Shown piece after piece: positions 16,777 through 26,615 of a stretch of 64,000 nt of DNA. The DNA lies in assembly GCA_019635215.1 (NCBI GenBank), contig JAHBZZ010000002.1, forward strand, positions 1-64,000, written 5' to 3'. The notes under the pieces were generated by a model. That model did not search any database, had not been told where the DNA came from, and saw nothing but the letters and a program-made list of their open reading frames with translations. This DNA is from Nitrosomonas sp. Lineage in GTDB: Bacteria; Pseudomonadota; Gammaproteobacteria; Burkholderiales; Nitrosomonadaceae. The position numbers were made by a program, and so were the translations under genes. Position 1 is the first letter of the stretch; each line of letters starts with the position of its first letter.

Positions 16777-19710
16777 TTATCCTTCCATCACGGTGAATCG
16801 TTCGCCACGCTGAGACAGGCGGATTGTCAGAAATTGAAGCGGTATCGACGGGGCGATCCGCAGCTCGACAAAAAAGCAGCCGGAATCGCGATCGATGCCA
16901 TTACGGGCCGCTCTCCCCGTGACAACGCTGAACGATTTGGCCGGTGTCTCACCGGCAAAGGCGCCGCGTCTGAAAAGATCCGTTAGCAAAAAGGTGAACC
17001 CGCGTTCCACCGCCCGCCGCAATACATCATTATCAGGCTCGAATACATAACGCGCGCCCCGGCGCAATGCCATGCGCCTGAGTAGAATAAGCAGCCTGCG
17101 CACATTGACCGGCCTTAATTCGGATTCATCCGACAAGGTATCGGAAGTCAGTGTGAGAAAACCGCGCGCATCCGCGCGGATCAGGTTGATCTGCGCATCT
17201 TGCAGTGACTGCCATGCACTGGATTCGATAGATGGCATTAGCGCGACCATTTCTCTGAAGGGTGCATTGGATGGCGCAATCCAGGCACCCCGCTGGGTGG
17301 CACGGGCCGCCATCAATCCGGTGACAATGCCATCCGGTGGATAGACCCGCTGCGTTTCGACGTTCGCCCGCGGTGAAGTTGGCAAACGCGGTGCGGTAGA
17401 GACGATCCAGGGGTGGTAAAGCGCGCCATAGGACAAAGCACGGCGCTCGTTGAAATCGAGACCATTCGGATCACCTCCCGCCCCCCCGCTCGGCGCACGC
17501 AATAAAGTCCCGTAGCGGATCGCTTCAGTTGCACGGTAATGGCGCGGCAAGCCCAGCACGGCAAACCATTCGCCACTGGCAGCGGCCAGCCGCAGGAGTG
17601 CGCGATGAATATGCAGTAACTCAGCCACACCGCTTTCGTCATAGTCCACTGCCGGCTGCATGACCCAGGCATCGTCGCGCACCCTCACTGCCAATGTATC
17701 AGAGGGCGTACTCCATTCATCACCGGCGATAGCTATCACGCGGTAATAATAAATACCCGCAAAGTCAGCAGACACATCATGCTCACGGGCACTACCCCGA
17801 TAGATTTCGCGCGCATCTTTAAAATCAGTACGCGTGGCTTCTTCCAACAAGAAAACAGCGTGTGACTCATTACTTTCCCATTCCAGATGAAGCATACCGC
17901 GTGGTACCACATCCGTTCCCTTCTTCCAGGTGGGCGCGCTCAGTTGACGCGTTCCACAGTCCAGAAACCGGCTGAAATCCGGTTTATCGAGCTTCATTCC
18001 GTCAGGAATCGCAGTACAGGCGCCACGGTGGGCATACCAATGCACCGGAAATTCCGCTGCTACGGTTGGCAAGGGGGGTAATAGCGTTGAGGGGTGCTTC
18101 ATCCAGCCGATGTGCAATGCATCGGGTACGGCAATGAGGCTGGCCTCGTTATCCATTCCACCCGTACCGATGGACAATGCGGCATGGATACCGAACAGCG
18201 TTCTCGGCGTGTCGGACAGGTAGCGGATCGCTTCGGCCTGTTCAATCAGCGTGTGACTCCTTAACGAAGCCAGATCGGGATCCAGAAACAATTCGGCATC
18301 GAAACGGGACAGGCCATCCCGTTCCAGCGGTGCAGCCGCCTGGGGCAGCGGCGCAAGCGCTTCTCCATATAAAGTTGTAACCCCGAGGGGAATCCAGGCC
18401 AATGGTATGCCGCCGCCCAATTCCTCATCTCTAGCGGCCAACGGAAAACGGGGAGACGTTTCAGTGAACCCGGGTGTGGCTACCGATACAGACCGATCAT
18501 CGGAATGCTTGTAGTAAACCGTATCGCTGACCTGCCGCCACCAGGCATTGCGGTGCGAAGCAGTCAACCCCACACCGGCCAGACGCGCGATATGCGTCTG
18601 TTCGGACAATACCTGCATATCCATGGTCAGCGACTGAGCGCGTGTCCATGCCGGAACAGGAGACACCCATTTGCCAAATGCGTCTCCCGGTATCTCCCGC
18701 CATGCCGTCCCTATCGCTTCAACATTCACCCGATTCGGGGTGATCTTATCAGGCGTAAAAGCTAGCCGGTCGATCCTGAGCCATACGACTGTCTGCATAT
18801 GGCCCGCCCAGCGGATCCATTGACCGGCCATCAGGCCAGCCGAGCCAGTTATGGTGAATTCGATCTTTGCCTGCGGCACCGCTGCGGAATCACTTTCTAC
18901 CACCTGAAGAATCGCGTGTATCCGCGCTTCGGCAATACCGGAGATATCGATTTCACCGATTACCGGTAAAGGCAGGGATTCCAGGCTTTTGGATACCGGT
19001 TCGAACACTGCACGAAGCGTGGCTTCAACACGTCTGGGAAAAATCCCAATTATGGAATCCACGGTAGCGTAATATTTGATTCCACCCATCCCAGATGCTG
19101 CGGGATCGTGCAGTTCGATCAGATCTCCAGCTTGCAGGCTGGCAGCAGTGTGAAAGCTGATGCGTGTGTCCGGTTGGGAAACCATCAACCGGCAATCCCG
19201 TAATTCAAAGCCTGTCACGATCAGCGCCGTTTGCAGCCGCAAACCATCCGACCAGGAACCTACGCTGCGGGCCTGAACTTCCGCCGATGCAAGCCTCGAC
19301 CCATCCGCCGGGAATGCCAGGACACCGGGAACGGCATAGCGGTTCACCACAGCAAGTTCATGCGGCCGAATGGTTCCGCCCGTCGTCTGACACCAACGGG
19401 TTTCGAGTTCCCGCGTCCGCGCCACCCGGATCACCCAGCAGCGCTGCCCGCCGTTGGAGAAGAATCCGCGTACCGCCGCCCCCAGGTAGGCGAAAACCCG
19501 TTCACCCCGTTCGACATCCCACGCCAGCGGCGCATCCGGACCGAAGACTTCGGCATACTGTGCCACGCTTTCAATCGCCACCGGAATATGTACCGGTCCC
19601 ATCGCCGCAAAACCGGCGAACACGGCCACATCCATGCGCGGCAGGATCTCCACCGGAGAAAGCGGCACCGTGTCGAAACGGATGCCGGGAAGCGAACGTG
19701 ATGTCAACAT
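16777..19710 (-). CDS. Giant second sheath-like protein of the eCIS, with internal FN3-like insert
   Basis: The product has 977 residues, far above the usual 350-650 of sheath subunits. The N-terminus (about 5-90) has sheath features (PRMDVAVFAGFAAMGPVHIP, VRGFFSNGGQRCWVIRVA). The C-terminus (about 770-970) has the sheath fold: YGALYHPWIVSTAPRLPTSP, PPDGIVTGLMAARATQRGAW, NVRRLLILLRRMALRRGARY, VFEPDND. In between are long insertions, including an FN3-like unit around 610-690 (LHLEWESNESHAVFLLEE, then GIYYYRVIAIAGDEWSTPSD). It lies between tube 1 and tube 2 with spacings of 2-5 bases. It may form a special ring at the baseplate or the outer face of the particle (inference). Confidence 0.85.
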   Translation of the reverse strand: MLTSRSLPGIRFDTVPLSPVEILPRMDVAVFAGFAAMGPVHIPVAIESVAQYAEVFGPDAPLAWDVERGERVFAYLGAAVRGFFSNGGQRCWVIRVARTRELETRWCQTTGGTIRPHELAVVNRYAVPGVLAFPADGSRLASAEVQARSVGSWSDGLRLQTALIVTGFELRDCRLMVSQPDTRISFHTAASLQAGDLIELHDPAASGMGGIKYYATVDSIIGIFPRRVEATLRAVFEPVSKSLESLPLPVIGEIDISGIAEARIHAILQVVESDSAAVPQAKIEFTITGSAGLMAGQWIRWAGHMQTVVWLRIDRLAFTPDKITPNRVNVEAIGTAWREIPGDAFGKWVSPVPAWTRAQSLTMDMQVLSEQTHIARLAGVGLTASHRNAWWRQVSDTVYYKHSDDRSVSVATPGFTETSPRFPLAARDEELGGGIPLAWIPLGVTTLYGEALAPLPQAAAPLERDGLSRFDAELFLDPDLASLRSHTLIEQAEAIRYLSDTPRTLFGIHAALSIGTGGMDNEASLIAVPDALHIGWMKHPSTLLPPLPTVAAEFPVHWYAHRGACTAIPDGMKLDKPDFSRFLDCGTRQLSAPTWKKGTDVVPRGMLHLEWESNESHAVFLLEEATRTDFKDAREIYRGSAREHDVSADFAGIYYYRVIAIAGDEWSTPSDTLAVRVRDDAWVMQPAVDYDESGVAELLHIHRALLRLAAASGEWFAVLGLPRHYRATEAIRYGTLLRAPSGGAGGDPNGLDFNERRALSYGALYHPWIVSTAPRLPTSPRANVETQRVYPPDGIVTGLMAARATQRGAWIAPSNAPFREMVALMPSIESSAWQSLQDAQINLIRADARGFLTLTSDTLSDESELRPVNVRRLLILLRRMALRRGARYVFEPDNDVLRRAVERGFTFLLTDLFRRGAFAGETPAKSFSVVTGRAARNGIDRDSGCFFVELRIAPSIPLQFLTIRLSQRGERFTVMEG

Positions 19711-19715
19711 GAACT

Positions 19716-20168
19716 TTATTCCATCTCCAGCCGTTCGTAGGCCAGCACCAGTTCTTCTATAGCTACGTCAGTACCTTTGGCATTGAATGGCCCGCCCGTG
19801 TACTTGATAATACGCGCACGCAAGAGCTTCCAAGTTTGTACTTCACTGGAATGATCCTCACTTTGAAGTTTAATCGTTACTGTCCGAAATGCATTCTGGT
19901 CTCCATTTCGAATCTGATCCAACCATTTATAGAGGTTGAGGGAACCTATAACTCCCCTTTTTAAGGTGACGTCGGTAGATTTATTCATACCCGTAATTTT
20001 CATTACGCTGTTTTCCTTGGAATTACCATTCCGGTACTCGGACACGGTAACCTCCATGCCGATACCACTTAATTCCTGGAATCCCCCTTCCGGTTTATCC
20101 GCATTACCCTCGTTCAAATCGACGAGAAAATTAAATTGCACATAGGGACGATCTCTGAGTATTGCCAT
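19716..20168 (-). CDS. eCIS tail tube protein 1 (gp19/Hcp-like)
   Basis: I chose the ATG at 20168 (MAILRDRPYVQFN), which has GAGGAAA about 8 bases upstream; an upstream in-frame start overlaps the sheath gene. The product is 150 residues. Tube signatures are FLVDLNEGNADKPEGGFQEL, then GIGMEVTVSEYRNGN, VTLKRGVIGSLNLYKWLDQI and VAIEELVLAYERLEME. It should polymerise into the inner tube ejected on contraction. It directly follows the main sheath gene, the order seen in eCIS and many contractile phages. Confidence 0.94.
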   Translation of the reverse strand: MAILRDRPYVQFNFLVDLNEGNADKPEGGFQELSGIGMEVTVSEYRNGNSKENSVMKITGMNKSTDVTLKRGVIGSLNLYKWLDQIRNGDQNAFRTVTIKLQSEDHSSEVQTWKLLRARIIKYTGGPFNAKGTDVAIEELVLAYERLEME

Positions 20169-20179
20169 GATAAATTTCC

Positions 20180-22042
20180 TCAAACTTTGCGATCAGCAGT
20201 CCACTGACCGATACGAAAAATAACAAATTCAGCGGGACGTAACGGCACTACGCCGATAAGGCAAACCAGGCGGCCATTATCGATATCATTCTGCGACATG
20301 GTGGAACGATCACATTTGACAAAATATGCCCTTTCAGGCTTGTCACCGAGCAGTGCCCCGCTTTGCCATTCATTCAACAGAAAATCCCCGATCGTACTGC
20401 GGATATTGGCCCACAAAGCCTCGCCATTAGGTTCGAACACGGCCCATTGGGTACCTTTATCGATGGAGCGTTCCAGATACGCGAAATAACGCCGGAGGTT
20501 GACGTATCTCCATTCCGGATCAGAACTGATGGTACGTGCGCCCCACAGGCGCATCCCGCGTCCTTCGAAGAAACGGAAGCAGTTGACGCCTTCGGGATTG
20601 AGTACCTCCTGCTGGGATTTATTCAGAAATTTTTCGAAACCAATGGCCAAATTGACGACTTCGTTGGCGGGTGCTTTGTAAACCGCGCGATTAACGTCGT
20701 TGCGGGCATAGATCCCGGCCACGAAACCGGACGGAGGCACATGGATTTCCCGTTGTGTCAGGGGATCGACAATTTTTATCCAGGGGTAATACAGCGCGGC
20801 ATGCGATGAATCAAAACGAGCCCGCATTGCGCGCACCTCAGAAATCGTTTGTCCGTCTCCACTGTCGATGACCGCGATACGGTAACGCATCCGCCGGGCA
20901 TGGCTGATGAGCGACCCGATGATCGCCTGCACTTCACCCGGATTATCCTTATAGCCGAAGGTTGATCCCGGAGCGGCTACGATGGAAATATCTTCCAGGT
21001 CCTCGAATTGCTTGAGACCGGTCTTGGAGCCGTCACTCTCACCGCCACCCTGGCCCTCGTATTTTGCCGAGGTTGGCTGTATCCCGTCATTTCCATTTGT
21101 CAACGATACGAGTACGCTGCGTTTCTCGGCGCTGCTTACCGGATTCTCAATATCTACCCGTAAATCAGGATAAGCATCAAAGAAACTCTGTAATACGGTA
21201 ACGCCATTAGCCTCTGTCACGTCACCATGAATCACTATAGGAATAGTCCGTGCCTGGGCAAGGCTTGCCGACCGTTCCGCGAAATAAGCGAACAATGAAT
21301 CGGGTGAGCCCGCTCGCTGATGCTTCGGATCGAGCGGTAAATCGGCCACCACAAACGGCTCGGCACCCGCTGCAAAGGGCTCAATGGTAACCGTGACCGT
21401 AACGATGCGAACTTCGTGTCCAGATGTGGGATCAAGATCCTTCTGCAACTCGAGAGAAACAACATCTTCGGAACCATCCTTAAGACCTTCGAACATCCAG
21501 GTACGTTGATCAATATCCCACAGTGCAAGATAGTATTTGCCAGCATTATTATCACGGATCCATACAACATCCCGATTTGACACGGCGTTGAGCCTGTTCA
21601 GGATGCCATCGTTAACCAGAACGTTTTGCCCGACCTTGAATGTAAAAACAACCCGGGCATTGCCTGATTTTCCTGGAAACCGCGCACGAATGAGAAAGGA
21701 TGGCTCTGCGTTCAGCACCCCATCATCGGCATAGCCGGAACTATTTTGGGATTCGAAAACGCGGCTGATATAAAGCCGTTTGCCACCCTCCTCGAAGAAC
21801 GCTCGCACGGCATGCCACATGTAATTATCAATCTCTCCAGTATCTGAAAATTCCAGCTTGGACTTACCACCGTAAATGCGTTCGTATTCGACGAGGCTCG
21901 TTATGATTTCGGGCTCGATGTCGATCGGCCCGAAACAGGTCGGGCCGATGAAACCGGCTGTTGTGGTACTGACACCTTCGATGGATTTGGCGCGAAACGA
22001 TGTTTCTTCGACATAAACGCCAGGCGCTAGGTATTCGGGCAT
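20180..22042 (-). CDS. eCIS contractile sheath protein (main)
   Basis: The product has 620 residues; the start MPEYLAPGVYVEE is a hallmark of phage tail sheath proteins and has GGAGAA upstream. The N-terminal arm (GVYVEETSFRAKSIEGVSTT) and C-terminal domain (YYPWIKIVDPLTQREIHVPP, AGIYARNDVNRAVYKAPANE, VNLRRYFAYLERSIDKGTQW, FEPNGEALW) provide the handshake strands that link subunits. The middle (about 80-400) is the variable outward-facing part, here with a glycine/serine-rich linker (GQGGGESDGS). It is the first structural gene after the cap and unknown genes, and is followed by tube 1. Confidence 0.95.
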   Translation of the reverse strand: MPEYLAPGVYVEETSFRAKSIEGVSTTTAGFIGPTCFGPIDIEPEIITSLVEYERIYGGKSKLEFSDTGEIDNYMWHAVRAFFEEGGKRLYISRVFESQNSSGYADDGVLNAEPSFLIRARFPGKSGNARVVFTFKVGQNVLVNDGILNRLNAVSNRDVVWIRDNNAGKYYLALWDIDQRTWMFEGLKDGSEDVVSLELQKDLDPTSGHEVRIVTVTVTIEPFAAGAEPFVVADLPLDPKHQRAGSPDSLFAYFAERSASLAQARTIPIVIHGDVTEANGVTVLQSFFDAYPDLRVDIENPVSSAEKRSVLVSLTNGNDGIQPTSAKYEGQGGGESDGSKTGLKQFEDLEDISIVAAPGSTFGYKDNPGEVQAIIGSLISHARRMRYRIAVIDSGDGQTISEVRAMRARFDSSHAALYYPWIKIVDPLTQREIHVPPSGFVAGIYARNDVNRAVYKAPANEVVNLAIGFEKFLNKSQQEVLNPEGVNCFRFFEGRGMRLWGARTISSDPEWRYVNLRRYFAYLERSIDKGTQWAVFEPNGEALWANIRSTIGDFLLNEWQSGALLGDKPERAYFVKCDRSTMSQNDIDNGRLVCLIGVVPLRPAEFVIFRIGQWTADRKV

Positions 22043-22073
22043 AGTGGTTCTCCTCGTTTCATTTCAATGCATA

Positions 22074-22952
22074 TCAAGTTGTACTGACAAATAAAAAAGA
22101 TGAATCCGCGCTGCGGACTGTCAATGGCTTCCCGTATTCAAGCTGCAGCAATGACACCTCGGGAAACAGGGTGCGCGGTGCATTCAATTGTTCGAATACC
22201 GTCGACAGATCCGGAATATCCGGTGCGGGTGTATCAACCGAGTCGGATACATAAGGCACATAATATGCGGTCAGAACCAGATCCCATCGGATACTGTTGG
22301 TAACCGATGGCGGTGAAGTCAATTCAGGCCGCGGCCGTTTTGGATAGGGGAACAGGATCGCTACGCGACCTTCCCTGTCGGCTAGGCCGATACCATGCAC
22401 GGTTGCATCGATGCTTACCGTGAGCAGGCACCATGCTGCTGGCCGATCTGTGCCATCTTCCCGTAGCTGCGCCCGTATCACGGCCAATGGCCCGGCTACC
22501 TGCCGGCCCGGGGACGAAAACAATGGCATATATTCAATCGCCCGAGCGGGTGGTGCATTGCCCTCAGTCAGTGGCACGAATGACTGCAGCAGCGATGCCC
22601 ATGATGTTGGCCAATTGATCAGACCGCGAACCGGCAGATCGATATCAAACGAGAATGGCAGGAAACGATCAGCAGGGTCGCGCACTTCAACCCGATAGCG
22701 ATGTAATGCCTTCCAGGTATCCGCATTATCCGTATCACCCAGCTCAAATTCATGTAACCCCGGTAGATTAGCAGCACAATAGATACCACTGCGATTTACA
22801 AAAGCACGTACACGTGATTGCGGATGTTTTTGCATCACTACGTCAATTTCCAATCCAGCGATCGAATGAGTCGCGGTCGCGATATCCCATACGCACAAAC
22901 CCAATGGAGCACGGCGTACCGTCCTTTCCAAAACCTGTACCTCCGGCATCAT
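22074..22952 (-). CDS. eCIS cluster protein of unknown function
   Basis: The product has 292 residues and starts by overlapping the stop of the DUF4255 gene (ATGA), so the two are co-translated. It is soluble, with no signal peptide or membrane helix. The N-terminal 100 residues read like a beta-sandwich (APLGLCVWDIATATHSIAGL, later YRVEVRDPADRFLPFSFDID). The middle contains SIDATVHGIGLADREGRVAI, a phrase typical of carboxypeptidase-regulatory-like or Ig-like folds in structural proteins. I do not recognise the family. Position between cap and sheath suggests a particle-end component. Confidence 0.8.
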   Translation of the reverse strand: MMPEVQVLERTVRRAPLGLCVWDIATATHSIAGLEIDVVMQKHPQSRVRAFVNRSGIYCAANLPGLHEFELGDTDNADTWKALHRYRVEVRDPADRFLPFSFDIDLPVRGLINWPTSWASLLQSFVPLTEGNAPPARAIEYMPLFSSPGRQVAGPLAVIRAQLREDGTDRPAAWCLLTVSIDATVHGIGLADREGRVAILFPYPKRPRPELTSPPSVTNSIRWDLVLTAYYVPYVSDSVDTPAPDIPDLSTVFEQLNAPRTLFPEVSLLQLEYGKPLTVRSADSSFLFVSTT

Positions 22953-23539
22953 GAAATGACCTCACCGATATCGAAACTGCGCGTCTGAACCAATGGGCCA
23001 TCCGTGATATTCACCTCGGAATCTATCATTACCATGCGCAGTACATAGGTTATTGACAGCGGTAAAGTCCGAAGCCGGTCCCAGATGGTCAAATAATCAT
23101 TCAGTGCCAGCGGATCGCAGATAACGTCGACACTCTCGGTATCCATAAAGACGTTGCCGGTTGCGGCGGCATAGTCATTCAAATAAACCGAGTTCAAGGT
23201 GCCGATATCTTCGAACATCCGCATCACCCAGCCAAGCATGCGGTGCTGACGTTCGGTGTCTTCCGCCCATGGCGTGATCATGTAGTGCAGATCGAGCGGC
23301 AGAGAAGGTTTGAAACGTCGGCCATCAGGCATACGCCGATAGTTAGTGTTGCGTACGCTGCCATTGATAGCTACGCGATACAGGTAGATTGAGAAGCCCT
23401 CTTCCATCGGGCTTTCAAAATTACGTGTCTGATAGAGTTGAACGTGAAGCGCTGTACCAAAGTCATCACGCGGATAGTTATCTTTAATGAGGCCGGCAAG
23501 CGCGGCGCTGATTGCTCCTATTGCATTGAAATTAGCCAT
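22949..23539 (-). CDS. DUF4255 family eCIS tail cap/terminator protein (Pvc16/Afp16-like N domain)
   Basis: I chose the ATG at 23539 (MANFNAIGAISAAL), with GGAG 7 bases upstream, giving 196 residues. The DUF4255/Pvc16_N pattern is clear: IGAISAALAGLIKDNYP, FSIYLYRVAINGSVRNTNYR, then LPLDLHYMITPWAEDTERQH and LGWVMRMFEDIGTLNSVYLN. In Afp and PVC particles this family caps the end of tube and sheath and sets particle length together with the tape measure. It is the first gene of the visible operon, with about 670 bases of non-coding sequence upstream. Confidence 0.9.
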   Translation of the reverse strand: MANFNAIGAISAALAGLIKDNYPRDDFGTALHVQLYQTRNFESPMEEGFSIYLYRVAINGSVRNTNYRRMPDGRRFKPSLPLDLHYMITPWAEDTERQHRMLGWVMRMFEDIGTLNSVYLNDYAAATGNVFMDTESVDVICDPLALNDYLTIWDRLRTLPLSITYVLRMVMIDSEVNITDGPLVQTRSFDIGEVIS

Positions 23540-24211
23540 TGCACGCTCCAATGATCACGATACGTACTGCCTGTGATGGAGAAAAAACAGTACCGGTGCA
23601 GACAGCATCCTAGCCCAATTACCGCTGGCAAGCATTGCTTCGCATACTTTCTGACAGCAGGATGAATTGACACTGATTGCGAGAAACTCATCACTGTGCT
23701 TGAGCCTTGTTTCCATTATTCTTTCTCGTTTCCACTGTGCATGAATTAAATTTCATTTTTTAGTCTGCAATAAGATCGCACACACACAAAAATGAATCTA
23801 TAGTCAATTCCACATAGGCGCCGTTCGGTGCAGAACAAACCCTATTGAATTGATTACATTCCTGTTTTCTATATCCAGCCTGGACTTCAGCACTGTCACT
23901 GAATGGTAATAAAGCAATTGTACGAAATGGGACATTACAGATCAGTTACAGATTGAAAAATAAATAGGAAAAAATATCATTATTTCCCAAATTGAAAAAA
24001 TATCCGGGAAATGACTCTATCGAAAATCCGCTCAAGCCATAAATTGAGGAATTTAACGCGATGAGCATAAATAGATAGGGAGAAGGCTGAAACGATGACC
24101 ATACCTTGCGCAGCCGCTACCACATGAGATTGCCAAGTCTTATGTAGACAGGCTATCTACACCAGAAACAGGTCAAGTCTTTATGCGTGATTCTGAGCCA
24201 TATAGGTGTGG
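23540..24211. other. Upstream region of the eCIS operon, no gene seen
   Basis: This 670-base stretch has no credible coding frame. It is AT-rich in its middle (23700-24000), with short A/T tracts. On the minus strand a TTGCAG hexamer near 23770 followed by A/T-rich sequence could form part of a promoter for the injection-system operon, but spacing is poor and I cannot assign it. The right end adjoins the transposase remnant. Confidence 0.5.
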
Positions 24212-24615
24212 TCACGAGATATTTACCCAAAGAGCGATACATCGGATTTGAACAGCAGCGAGGAAGGAAGCAGTATTTTTAGCATACCTTGTGGCAATGC
24301 CACGCCATCTTTTCAGGTGGAGGAAGGCATTTTCGACCAGGTGTCGCGCCTTATACAGCTCTTTATCATACGACCTTTGAACCTTACGGTTTTTCTTTGG
24401 AGGAATTACGGCATCCATACCCTGGATTTTTGCTTGATCAACAATAGCATCGCTGTCATAACCTTTGTCTGCAATCAGTTGATCAGCAGGAAGCCCTTCA
24501 ATCAAGCGGCCAGCCGGCGCACAATCCGCTGTGGTACCCTCTGTAATAATAATTCTGGGCAGCATACCATGAGCATCCATGATCAAATGTATCTTGCTGA
24601 TAAGATTGGAGAATC
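24212..24615 (-). pseudogene. IS5-family transposase, C-terminal remnant
   Basis: The reading frame carries the catalytic C-terminal part of an IS5-type DDE transposase: KIHLIMDAHGMLPRIIITEG, TAGRLIEGLPADQLIADKGYD (second catalytic Asp), then VIPPKKNRK, and ARHLVENAFLHLKRWRGIATRY with the catalytic Glu. The N-terminal half is missing: upstream of about 24615 the frame meets a stop and no longer resembles a transposase. The in-frame ATG near 24586 would give only 124 residues, so this is not functional. It is a relic of an insertion next to the promoter end of the injection-system operon. Confidence 0.82.
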
Positions 24616-24868
24616 AGGTCATGGCATATTAAAATACAATCCTTTCTCAGATTCTAAAATTTGTTTCAAGGCATGAATTTGAATCTCTGGCAAACCATCA
24701 TCATGCAGGGTGGGTTTTTCGCACGACTACCCGATGGTCGCAGTTTGTAACCATGGCATTGGACTGGGAAATCAACCCGCTTCATCGCATGAAAGATGCG
24801 TGGCAATCCCCCGCATACGCCACGGGAATAGGTTCAGCAATCAACATGCACTGTCACACAATGAAATT
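24616..24868. other. Non-coding stretch with possible insertion-sequence debris
   Basis: No convincing gene. The sequence adjoins the transposase remnant on its broken side and contains short GC-rich palindromic words (for example CATCATGCAGGGTGGG near 24698) that may be debris of the insertion, but no terminal repeat could be identified. Confidence 0.4.
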
Positions 24869-24900
24869 AAGGGTGCCGGCATACCGCTTCCGGCACCCTT
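24869..24900 (-). terminator. Stem-loop terminator downstream of aquaporin
   Basis: An 11-bp perfect stem (AAGGGTGCCGG / CCGGCACCCTT) with a 10-base loop lies 46 bases after the aquaporin stop. On the minus strand it is followed by TTAATTTCATT, a T-rich tail consistent with intrinsic termination. Confidence 0.75.
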
Positions 24901-24945
24901 CTTAATCCGCTTGAAACTCGCTTCAATTCACTTAACAATCCCGAT

Positions 24946-26056
<1,111 letters not shown>

Positions 26057-26551
26057 ATGGACGTATTCAAATCTAAAATCGACAAGTGGCTGTTATTCTG
26101 CCTGATTCTTTCCATCATCGCATGCCTGCTGGGCGCTTCCGTTGCGCTGAGAATCGGCGGAAGCACCAATTATGTTTTTGCTGTTTTCATCCTGGTGGCG
26201 GGTGCGGGATTTCCGCTATGGATTATGGTTTCCACCCGATACATTGTGAATGGTGAAAATCTTGAAATAATGAGCGGTCCATTTACCTGGAATATCCCGC
26301 TCGAATCGATTACCGCGCTGCGAGACAGCCAAAGCGCATCAGCAAGCCCCGCCCTGTCACTGGACCGGCTGGAAATCATCTACAATGAAGACAAAATCAT
26401 TCTCGTCTCACCTGCGGATAAAATGAAATTCATAGAGAGGCTAGGTATTGAGAAATACACCGGAATGCGCAAAAAAGACAGGCGACGGATATCGAAAGAC
26501 AAAACTTCGGGTGACCCTAGGAAGAGACAAAAAAACCGCAAAAGTCTATAA
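26057..26551 (+). CDS. Small membrane protein with PH-like domain
   Basis: I chose the ATG at 26057 (MDVFKSKIDKWLLF), giving 164 residues; an upstream start at 25937 would add 40 residues of poor composition. Two membrane helices follow at about 13-33 and 38-58. They lead into a short PH-like beta domain: STRYIVNGENLEIMSGPFTW, IPLESITALRDSQSA, RLEIIYNEDKIILVSPADKM. This is the layout of small bacterial PH-domain proteins. The tail is strongly basic (KKDRRRISKDK, RKRQKNRK), which may bind phospholipid or nucleic acid. Function unknown. Confidence 0.75.
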   Translation: MDVFKSKIDKWLLFCLILSIIACLLGASVALRIGGSTNYVFAVFILVAGAGFPLWIMVSTRYIVNGENLEIMSGPFTWNIPLESITALRDSQSASASPALSLDRLEIIYNEDKIILVSPADKMKFIERLGIEKYTGMRKKDRRRISKDKTSGDPRKRQKNRKSL

Positions 26552-26615
26552 AAACGCCTACAGCGCAATGAACAACACACCCTTCACCAGTCCGGCACAA
26601 CCGCTGTCCTCATTT

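Noticed and set aside
1-23539. Prophage
   Set aside because: Only tail-type genes are present: no capsid, portal, terminase, integrase, lysis or replication genes in 23 kb.
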